From contig CM049317.1 in assembly GCA_026874595.1 (NCBI GenBank), forward strand, positions 44,048,401 through 44,112,400: 64,000 nucleotides of DNA. Reading direction: 5' to 3'. This document shows, in pieces, positions 10,291-22,200 of the stretch. Every line of letters starts with the position of its first letter. Within the stretch, counting starts at the first letter, position 1. The notes beneath the pieces are model-generated. The model was not told the origin of the DNA. It made no database searches and saw only the letters and a program-made list of their open reading frames with translations. The position numbers and the translations under genes are program-made. This DNA comes from Sipunculus nudus (Eukaryota > Annelida > Sipuncula > Golfingiida > Sipunculidae).

Positions 10291-13200
10291 TGTGCTCGTC
10301 CTTCAACTTTGAATTGTAAAAATTTGATTTTCTTAATAATCGATCGTGATGTATTCATAGTTAAAGAATAAACACAAAAATTTACAGTTGTCGTAATAGG
10401 TTTTCAACATATCCAAAGTCCTTTGATGTGTGAATATCTAAATAAGTTTATTAACGGTGTTATACCAAATCAAAACTCACGGGAGTTTTGACATAAACAG
10501 ATCTTGGGACTGTTTAATGAAAACAATTGTAACTATTGTATGAAAAATGACATACTTCACATGGTTCATGGATTTTCGAATTTTTGCAGTCAAGGATTGA
10601 TAGCAAACTGATTACTACGTTAAGATTTGAGAAGGGCTTATTTCAATATAAAATGACACAGATACCGTGAGGCGTTGATGATATATGAGTTGTTGATGAT
10701 ACAAAAGGTGTTGACGATAAGTGAGCTGTTGACGATACATGAGATGTTGATAATACGTTATGTGTTGATGATACATGAGATGATGACAATACATGAGGTG
10801 TTGATGATACATGCGATGTTGACGATACATTTGGTGAGGTACCTTGTTTTAATCACAGAGGTTGCCTGTCCGTCTGGCTGGTTCCAGCTGGACGGTTTAG
10901 AATCAAGCTGCTACAAGTACCTCACGTCCCTAAACACACAGTCAGAAAATATGAAGCTATGTCAAAACGAGGGTGGACGGCTTGTTGCTATAGAAACTAA
11001 AGAGGAGAACGACGCCATCTACAGCTACCTTAAAAACAGAGGAGGTAAGTCCGAAGCCGTGTTGTTACGGGGTGATATATATATAAAAGCGGACCGAACT
11101 GTCATAGCTTGCTTTTCTAGCGAAGCGGATGGAAAGCCTGAAATGTGCGGCACCGACAAAGGTTCGAATCCCGGATCGGCCAAGAATTTTCCCCTGAGCA
11201 ATTTGTCTTCGTAACAAATGGGGGCTCGTCCAAATTGACAGCAATCTCTGTGGCCCAGGGAATGGTGGGAAATTACAGCCACCTAGATCACCGGATGTGT
11301 GACTTCTGTCTTGTTCTGATAGCAGAACACTCTTAATAGTGGGCCAGCCAAACTTTGAAAAGTCCTCTAGAATTATCTTTTACGGCATCGCTTGTTAATA
11401 GCAGGCATCCTGTGGGATCTGTTCAGTGTTGGGAGGTAAAAAAGATGTGGGTGGAATGCCATTGCAAAATTTGAATTTGAAGCTCATTTTGAAGGTCATC
11501 AAGGTCAAAAGGTATAATTTTTTTTTCATTGTTCGATGTAATAGAGGCTCATTTTTTTATTTAAGATGTCCATAATATCAGATTATTTTGTTGATTGCAA
11601 ATGAAAAATTATTATAGCAAACTGATAAACATGTAATGAAAAAAAAAGTAGCTAATTTACTACAAAGGACTTTGGCTTCACTGAATTTGCAACCATGTAT
11701 TTACAACTTTGCACTGTACATAGTCTGATCGTCCTGTCTGTAGGCTTGTGTGTTTGTCTCTCACTCTTCTCTGCGATGACTGAATGCACAGACTTAAAAC
11801 TTAGTCATTTTATCATGCATGGGCCACAAAATTAGAACCCTATTGTTTGCAATACAACTGTGGCCACCATGGGGCGCTGGCGACTATGACATAGCTACAT
11901 TTTGTGTTGTTCTGTGTGAACATGTATTGACCATTTGACAGCAGTTTCTTAAACAATATTAAGTAGTTAACTCCTCCCGTTGCAGTGATATAAATTCTTT
12001 ATTTCTTTCTTATTGCCACGAAGAAGATCAAGTCTCAAATGGACGCATTCTGCAAATATTTAATTTATGATAGTTCTAACTGGTGTTTAATCATTTTTAT
12101 ACTTTTTAACTTTTTTCAACTAGCTTTATTTGTATTCAGAACCAGATAGAGAATCTTAAAAATACTAGCATGTACATACTACTATGATGACTATAGTGTT
12201 AAGAAAAGAAAAATAATAAAATATTATGACATAATGTGTATCAATAATAAGATTTCTTATTAAATATCTACGACTGATTAATCGATTGCATGCATGAATG
12301 AAAGTCACAGGTGTTTGAAACCATTTTAGTCATATGCAAATATGATGACAGTAATAGTGACGAACAACAATAATAATAATTTGGTAATTTGACTGTTATG
12401 GCCCTCTAGGGCTATTTCTTTTATTAGACAGTAGTCTAATTCAAATATATCATCCGGCAGAATTGGTGATATATAATGCACTTTTTTTACATTTAATATT
12501 AGTCGACCTGTATGCTGTTTATGTAAGATTTTGTGTTTATTTGAGTTAAACAACCCTCATATAAGCTAGTAAAATCTATCTTGATATACAAACCTTGGTG
12601 CTCTAATTTGTAGCTTCCAAGGCGGAACCAAAGGTGTTAGAAAGATTCATAAATCGTACATATATTTAAAAAAAATAGTGTATTATTTTATGTCATTCTA
12701 ATTCTTTTATTCTTCTCTTTTGCTGCTCGAATACCTGTAGAATTAATTTAGGTTAGAGTGAAAGGCCATGCAAGATGAAAGATGTTGATTTCTCTCGATA
12801 ATTTACATGTTCGTATATAATGGCACTCTGGCAAGGTACATTATAATCACTTACATGAAAGGCTAGGATCCGTCAGTTGGTTTAAATAATTAAATCATTG
12901 AAAAAGCAATATTGATGTAGCATAAATAGGAAATAAAAAAGGGTATATAATTAGTCAATTACACAGACATATAAGGGAGATAGACATGGGCACCTGTGTC
13001 TTTATTGACTTGGCATAGTGTGATGGAGCGTACACTTAATTAATAATCTGCGGTCATATACGGTATACACATTCAGTGTCTATTTTGGCAACCAAAATGT
13101 AACTTTATTGTTCAGCCGGAATGTACGACTTATTGTTCAACAGTACAACTTTAAAGTACAACAAAATAAGTGCTTTGTTACCATTCCAATTTTGTTCCGT

Positions 13201-16200
13201 TGACCTTGAAAATGGCATTGCGAAAGTTACATAGATGGTTCTTGTAGAGGTGGGGACCGGACCGCTTGGACTGGACCGGACCGCTTGGACTGGACCGGAC
13301 CGCTTGGACTGGACAGGACCGCTTGGACTGGACAGGACCGCTTGGACTGGACCGGACCGCTTGGACTGGACCGGACCGCTTGGACTGGACCGGACCGCTT
13401 GGACTGGACCGGACCGCTTGGACTGGACCGGACCGCTTGGACTGGACCGGACCGCTTGGACTGGACCGGACCGCTTGGACTGGACCGGACCGCTTGGACT
13501 GGACAGGACCGCTTGGACTGGACAGGACCGCTTGGACTGGACCGGACCGCTTGGACTGGACCGGACCGCTTGGACTGGACCGGACCGCTTGGACCGGACC
13601 GGACCGCTTGGACTGGACCGGACCGCTTGGACTGGACCGGACCGCTTGGACTGGACCGGACCGCTTGGACTGGACAGGACCGCTTGGACTGGACCGGACC
13701 GCTTGGACTGGACCGGACCGCTTTGACTGGACCGGACCGCTTGGACTGGACCGGACCGCTTGGACCGGACCGGACCGCTTGGACTGGACCGGACCGCTTG
13801 GACTGGACCGGACCGCTTGGACTGGACCGGACCGCTTGGACTGGACCGGACCGCTTGGACTGGACCGGACCGCTTTGACTGGACCGGACCGCTTGGACTG
13901 GACCGGACCGCTTGGACTGGACCGGACCGCTTGGACTGGACCGGACCGCTTGGACTGGACCGGACCGCTTGGACTGGACCGGACCGCTTGGACTGGACCG
14001 GACCGCTTGGACTGGACCGGACCGCTTGGACTGGACCGGACCGCTTGGACTGGACCGGACCGCTTGGACTGGACCGGACCGCTTTGACTGGACCGGACCG
14101 CTTTGACTGGACCGGACCGCTTGGACTGGACCGGACCGCTTGGACTGGACCGGACCGCTTGGACTGGACCGGACCGCTTGGACTGGACCGGACCGCTTGG
14201 ACTGGACCGGACCGCTTGGACTGGACCGGACCGCTTGGACCGGACCGGACCGCTTGGACCGGACCGGACCGCTTGGACCGGACCGGACCGCTTGGACTGG
14301 ACCGGACCGCTTGGACTGGACCGGACCGCTTTGACTGGACCGGACCGCTTGGACTGGACCGGACCGCTTGGACTGGACCGGACCGGACCGCTTGGACTGG
14401 ACCGGACCGCTTGGACTGGACCGGACCGCTTGGACTGGACCGGACCGCTTGGACTGGACCGGACCGCTTGGACTGGACCGGACCGCTTGGACTGGACCGG
14501 ACCGCTTGGACTGGACCGGACCGCTTGGACTGGACCGGACCGCTTTGACTGGACCGGACCGCTTTGACTGGACCGGACCGCTTTGACTGGACCGGACCGC
14601 TTTGACTGGACCGGACCGCTTGGACTGGACCGGACCGCTTGGACTGGACCGGACCGCTTGGACTGGACCGGACCGCTTGGACTGGACCGGACCGCTTGGA
14701 CTGGACCGGACCGCTTGGACTGGACCGGACCGCTTGGACTGGACCGGACCGCTTGGACTGGACCGGACCGCTTGGACTGGACCGGACCGCTTGGACTGGA
14801 CCGGACCGCTTGGACTGGACCGGACCGCTTGGACTGGACCGGACCGCTTGGACTGGACCGGACCGCTTGGACTGGACCGGACCGCTTGGACTGGACCGGA
14901 CCGCTTGGACCGGACCGGACCGCTTGGACCGGACCGGACCGCTTGGACTGGACCGGACCGCTTACACAAAATACTTGACGTCTTTCCCTGGGCCGGACCG
15001 GTTCCGGAATACTCTACCTTATTTTTCAAGTTTCAGACTAATCAGATGACTTTAAGGATTTAGTTTCAACCAACAAATCACGTTAGGAACAATTGGTAAT
15101 TAACCTCATAAAGAAAGACTCTTTAGCTACGTAAAATGTATTTAAAGCAATGACAGCTACAATAGTATAATTATATTTACGCCTATTATTTTATATTTTT
15201 TCCTCTGAGAAACAGTAATGGGTCATTTTTGTTATTAACATATGATTGAAGTGACATTTTCAATATTAGATTTTTGTCCCCTGCTGTGTTGCACAATGCT
15301 GATACTTTTCCTCTGTATCACTGTGTATCACAGTATATAAGACCAATTTCTATACGTTGAATACCTTAACATTAGATTAATGCGTTGCTATATCAAATCG
15401 CACTTAAAGCACTACATATTTAATCAGCTAATGTCAATCCGCACCCATCCCCGCATAGCAAATTCTTTGAATCAGCTCGCCGCACCCTGCACATTAGATT
15501 AATAAGTTTTCTATATCAAATCGCACTTAAACCACTACATAACTAATCAGCTAATGTTAGCCCGCATTCATCCTCGCCCACAAATTCTTTAAATCATCTC
15601 GCCCAACCCTGCACAGTTTGATTTATATTCTAACCACCGTACTACACACAGTAACACAAAAAAATTTCACTGTTGTGAAATTATTTACAAAGATTGTGAT
15701 TGGCTACAATCTTTTAACAGGGCAACTATTATTTTTCAAAATATTCTTGCGTCCATTAAAAGTTTAGGAAACCTTGAAAAGTTTGTTTCCTCGAATTCCG
15801 GTTGCTGGCATGATGGCTCATATATTGTATCTCCATCTTATCGACAAATTCCGGTATGTAAAGCATGAACTAATCCATAGATCAGTTACAATATTCATGT
15901 GGGTACCCGAAGAGCTTGTGTTGGCAATAAATGCCACTGAATGATCCTATTTGAACTAAAACACAATGGTCTAATAAAACATTTATATTTTATGACTAAT
16001 ATATAGTGACAGAAATCGCCTTTTTCATCATTATAACAGCTATTTTTGTAGCCATTTTGAATGTTTCAGTACTTTTTCAGTCTATCGAGGGTTTTAGCAG
16101 AAGCGGATCCAAAGGAGGGATCCGGGGGTTGGGACCCCCGCGCCCATCTTTTCAGCCGCCGCAACCTTTCATTTAGGGGTTCTGACCAATAATTGCCGCC

Positions 16201-19200
16201 TGGACTCCCAATTTTCTGGACCTGGGGACTTTTTTTCGGGTTTGATCATTAGTCCTCCTAGGTTTGACCCCTCGTTTTCCTAAATCCTGGATCTACCCCT
16301 GTTCTGATACCAACAACTGGCTCCCCAAAAAAATTATTATAAGGTCCTTATTATATGGACCTTTTATCCAGCATTTTCTAAATGGGGATTTTTTTTATTC
16401 TGTTTTCATGTAAAGTGTGTAAAAGACACTTTGAGGAACACATAGAAAGTACCCAATTCTATATCTCTTGATTTAGAGTAGTCAAAACATTACTGTGTAA
16501 ACAAAAGACACCTTTAAGTTGTACTTTTCATACATTTAAGTGTAAAAAATATTATTACGAGGCTTGTTTACGTTGCCCTTGACATAAAAATATCTGTAAA
16601 TACTAAGGTTACCGAATATACCTTTGTTTTATTGATTAAGAAAAAAAATATACCCGTTCAGGTTCAATTTTCTTCGGTTTGACCTTGAAAATGACCTTGA
16701 AAAAACCTTAAAGGTTAAAATGGCATCCACCTACACTTTTTCATCACTGTTTGGTTGTTTGAACTGGCATGGATGCCTGATATTCAGAAGCAGTGTCCAC
16801 AATAGTGAAAAAAATGACCTTGGCTGGCCCATTTTTCGGTTTCACCTTGAAAATAACCTTGATATTCAAAATTTCCGGTGGCATCCACCCGCAATTTTTT
16901 CTTCACTCTGTGGCTGATTGATCTAGCATGGATGCCTGGTATTAACAAGCAATGCCCTTAAAAGTGAAAAAATCAACTTTGGCCGGCCCACTATAAGAGG
17001 GGGTGTGTGACGGGGTGACATAAAAGCGGACCGAACTGTCTCGCTAGGGAGATTTCCAAGCGAAGCGGTTGGAACGCTGCACATATGAGCCACCGACATG
17101 GGTTCGAATCCCGCGGATCGGCCAAATATTTTCCCCTGAACAAATTGTCTTCGTAACAGTGTTCATATCACTCCACCAGAAGCTATGTCTATATAATTCA
17201 ACCAAAAGCTATTTCCATATCACTCCACCAAAAGCTATTTCCATATCACTCCACCAAGAGCTATTTCCATATCACTCCACCAAAAGCTATTTCCATATCA
17301 ATACACCAAAAGCTATTTCCATATCAATACACCAAAAGCTCTTTCCATATCACTCCACGAGAAGCTTTAATCATAACCACAAAAAACTCTTTCCATATCA
17401 CTCCACCAAAAATTATTTCCATATCACTTCACCAAAAGCTATTTCCATATCACTCCATCAGAAGCTATGTCTATATCACTCCACCAAAAGCTATTTCCAT
17501 ATCACTCCACCAAAAGCTATGTCCGTATCACTCCACCAAAAGCTATTTCAATATCACTCCACCAAAAGCTCTTTCCATATCACTCCACAAAAAAGCGCTT
17601 ATCATAATCAAAAAAGCTCTTCCCTTATCACTCCACCAAAAGCTATTTCCATATCACTCCACCAAAAGCTATTTCCATATCACTCCACCAAAAAATATTA
17701 TGTCCATATCACTCCACCAAAAGCTATTTCCATATCACTCCACCAAAAGCTTTTTCCATATCACTCCACCAAAAGCTCTAATCATAACCACAAAAGCTCT
17801 TTTCATATCACTCCACCAAAAACTATTTCCATATCACTCCACCAAAAGCTATTTCCATATCACTCTACCAGAAGCCATGTCAATATCACTCCGACAAAAG
17901 CTATTTCCATATCACTCCACCAAAAGCTTTTTCCATATCACTCCACCAAAAGCTATTTCCATATCACTCCACAAAAAAAAACTATGTCCATATTACTCCA
18001 CCAAAAGCTCTAATCATATCACTCCATCAAAAGCTCTTTCCATATCCTTACACCAAAAGCTATATCCATGTCACTCAACCAAAAGCTCTTTCCATATCAC
18101 TCCACCAAAACAAACTATTTCCATATCACTCCACCAAAAGCTATTTCCATATCACTCCACCAAAAGCTATTTCCATATCACTCCACCAGAATGCGTTTAT
18201 ATTGAAACAACTAGGGTTGGTCGGTGTGAAAAAAATCAGGCCGTCTGCATATCAAATGATTTATCATAAAGTATATATTTCCCGACTTTTTAAAATTCCC
18301 TGTCCCTCCGTTTGAAAAATAAACGACAGACAAATGGAATATGTTTGTTACACAGCGACAAAATGGAGATAATATGTTTATGAACCTGAGAGTTTGGTTA
18401 TTAATATCAAATCATGATGCCTGCGCACATAAAACCTCACCTAGGAGGCTTAGAAATCACAACCCTGTTATTATCGAATGGCTACCTTTATCCATCTGAC
18501 TGAGGTCACTAGACACCCTTTCATGTGACTTGCTTAGTGGACTATTTGCTGAATATCAGTTCCCTTTGCTGAAATGTCAAGGTAAAGGAATTCGTATTTC
18601 TTAACGGTTATATTATATTTAACCTAATATATAATGTGGTTCAGTTAACTCGAGTCACGGTAAAAGAATACTCTCTCTTGCCGGTACCCTTAGAGAGTAC
18701 AGATCTAGGTGTACATCATTCATATTAACTCTTCAGGCCATGTTGCTCTGTGTATGTATCACGGGCTGTAAAAGATATAAAAAAGAATTTACAGGATTTT
18801 CCCTTACAGTAGAATATTAATTTCAGTATGGTTAATTATGCATATTTATTGCCCTCCTGTGAACAAAACATCGGTTTTATTACCTTTGTGAACATGCCAC
18901 GAAACAACCAGTGGCAAGTATCGATGGAGCAAAGCAGTACGTGAATGCAAATACTTCCGTGACGGACCTCTCACTCTCTTTACATACAGCTTGTTGATAT
19001 AACTGTTGGTTAAAAAATAAATTTGTGACACCAATATATTAGGGACTTGCAATCTTTTAAGTCAACTGAACGACCAGTCACTGAGCCCCGTGCTCTCGGT
19101 TTTTAGTATTTTAGGTTTCTGGGAAATTATGTAAAATGAACCTAAGGATAAACTTGGCATCGTTCCCATTACATGACGACGGTCCAACAACGTTCATTTC

Positions 19201-22200
19201 CGAGAAGATGGCGTTTCCACTTGACTGACCTCAGAGAGATTAGTAAGAACTCTTTAGTCTTAGGCGTATTGATGGATGTAATATATTTATAACTGTTGTT
19301 TGGTTTAGATGCGGGAGACCTGATAACGAGTGGGTTTTGCCCGATCACCAGTGAAGGCAAACACGGCACGTGTCAGTGGTTGTCGACCCAGCAGGTGTTC
19401 CGCGTTGGTGTTTTCCTAAATCCTGGATCTACCCCTGTTCTGATACCAACAACTGGCTCCCCAAAAAAATTATTATAAGGTCCTTATTATATGGACCTTT
19501 TATCCAGCATTTTCTAAATGGGGATTTTTTTTATTCTGTTTTCATGTAAAGTGTGTAAAAGACACTTTGAGGAACACATAGAAAGTACCCAATTCTATAT
19601 CTCTTGATTTAGAGTAGTCAAAACATTACTGTGTAAACAAAAGACACCTTTAAGTTGTACTTTTCATACATTTAAGTGTAAAAAATATTATTACGAGGCT
19701 TGTTTACGTTGCCCTTGACATAAAAATATCTGTAAATACTAAGGTTACCGAATATACCTTTGTTTTATTGATTAAGAAAAAAAATATACCCGTTCAGGTT
19801 CAATTTTCTTCGGTTTGACCTTGAAAATGACCTTGAAAAAACCTTAAAGGTTAAAATGGCATCCACCTACACTTTTTCATCACTGTTTGGTTGTTTGAAC
19901 TGGCATGGATGCCTGATATTCAGAAGCAGTGTCCACAATAGTGAAAAAAATGTTCTTGGCTGGCCCATTTTTCGGTTTCACCTTGAAAATAACCTTGATA
20001 TTCAAAATTTCCGGTGGCATCCACCCGCAATTTTTTCTTCACTCTGTGGCTGATTGATCTAGCATGGATGCCTGGTATTAACAAGCAATGCCCTTAAAAG
20101 TGAAAAAATCAACTTTGGCTGGCCCACTATAAGAGGGGGTGTGTGACGGGGTGCCATAAAATCGGACCGAACTGTCTCGCTAGGGAGATTTCCAAGCGAA
20201 GCGGTTGGAACGCTGGACATATGAGCCACCGACATGGGTTCGAATCCCGCGGATCGGCCAAATATTTTCCCCTGAACAAATTGTCTTCGTAACAGTGTTC
20301 ATATCACTCCACCAGAAGCTATGTCTATATAATTCCACCAAAAGCTATTTCCATATCACTCCACCAAAAGCTATTTCCATATCACTCCACCAAGAGCTAT
20401 TTCCATATCACTCCACCAAAAGCTATTTCCATATCAATACACCAAAAGCTATTTCCATATCAATACACCAAAAGCTCTTTCCATATCACTCCACGAGAAG
20501 CTTTAATCATAACCACAAAAAACTCTTTCCATATCACTCCACCAAAAATTATTTCCATATCACTTCACCAAAAGCTATTTCCATATCACTCCATCAGAAG
20601 CTATGTCTATATCACTCCACCAAAAGCTATTTCCATATCACTCCACCAAAAGCTATGTCCGTATCACTCCACCAAAAGCTATTTCAATATCACTCCACCA
20701 AAAGCTCTTTCCATATCACTCCACAAAAAAGCGCTTATCATAATCAAAAAAGCTCTTCCCTTATCACTCCACCAAAAGCTATTTCCATATCACTCCACCA
20801 AAAGCTATTTCCATATCACTCCACCAAAAAAAATTATGTCCATATCACTCCACCAAAAGCTATTTCCATATCACTCCACCAAAAGCTTTTTCCATATCAC
20901 TCCACCAAAAGCTCTAATCATAACCACAAAAGCTCTTTTCATATCACTCCACCAAAAACTATTTCCATATCACTCCACCAAAAGCTATTTCCATATCACT
21001 CTACCAGAAGCCATGTCAATATCACTCCGACAAAAGCTATTTCCATATCACTCCACCAAAAGCTTTTTCCATATCACTCCACCAAAAGCTATTTCCATAT
21101 CACTCCACAAAAAAAAACTATGTCCATATTACTCCACCAAAAGCTCTAATCATATCACTCCATCAAAAGCTCTTTCCATATCCTTACACCAAAAGCTATA
21201 TCCATGTCACTCAACCAAAAGCTCTTTCCATATCACTCCACCAAAACAAACTATTTCCATATCACTCCACCAAAAGCTCTAATCATATCACTCCAAAACA
21301 GGCTATTTTTATATCACTACACCAAAAGCTATTTCCATATCACTCCACCAAAAAGCTGTTTCCATATCACTCCACCAAAAGCTATTTCCATATCACTCCA
21401 CCAAAAGCTATTTCCATATCACTCCACCAAAAGCTATTTCCATATCACTCCACCAAAAGCTATTTCCATATCACTCCACCAAAAGCTCTTTCCATATCAC
21501 TCACAGCAAAAGCTTTTATCATAACCAAAAAGCTCTTTCCATATCACTCCACCAAAAGCTATTTCCATATCACTCCACCCAAAAAAAAAACCAAAAGCTA
21601 TTTCCATGTCACTCCACCAAAAGCTCTTTCCATATCACTCCATCAAAAGCTCTAATCATATCACTCCACAACAGGCTATTTTTATATCACTACACCAAAA
21701 GCTATTTCCATATCACTCCAAGAAAAGCTATTTCCATATCAGTCCACCAAAAAAAAAAACCTATTCCATTTCACTCCGCCAAAAGCTATTTCCATATCAC
21801 TCCACCAAAAGCTATTTCCATATCACTCCACCAAAAGCTATTTCCATATCACTCCACCAAAAGCTATTTCCATATAACTCCAGCAAAAGCTCTTTCCATA
21901 TCACTCCACCAAAAGCTCTTATCATAACCAAAAAAGCTCTTTCCATATCACTCCACCAATAGCTATTTCAATATCACTCCACCAAAAAAAAAACTATGTC
22001 CATATTACTCCACCAAACCACTTATCATATCACTCAACCAAAAGCTATTTCCATATCACTCCACCAATAACTATTTCCACATCACTCCACCAAAAAAAAA
22101 CTATGTCCATATTACTCCACCAAAAGCACTTATCATATCACTTCACCAAAAGCTCTTTCCATATCCTTACACCAAAAGCTATTTCCATGTCACTCCACCA

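Larger units (their letters stand above)
16274..19405 (+). repeat. Segmental tandem duplication, copy 1
   Basis: It matches copy 2 (19410-24158) nearly base for base at an offset of 3136 bp up to the minisatellite, and at 4753 bp after it. It runs from within the element at 16098-16303 through the SINE and 26-bp array to 97 bp of the terminal CTLD exon. Four bases (TGGT, 19406-19409) lie at the junction. Confidence 0.97.

Noticed and set aside
10675-10858. Coding extension of the CTLD exon through the 18-bp array
   Set aside because: The frame is open, but a proper acceptor at 10857-10858 gives the standard CTLD start, and the upstream peptide is repeat-derived.
13227-15063. Long ORFs on both strands, up to 600 codons
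   Set aside because: They are translations of the 19-bp tandem repeat, which lacks stops in several frames. They sit in an intron and have no initiation or splice context.
17059-17111. tRNA gene
   Set aside because: A- and B-box-like motifs are present, but no cloverleaf with proper arms is apparent. The same sequence recurs three times with a common tail, so it is a SINE.
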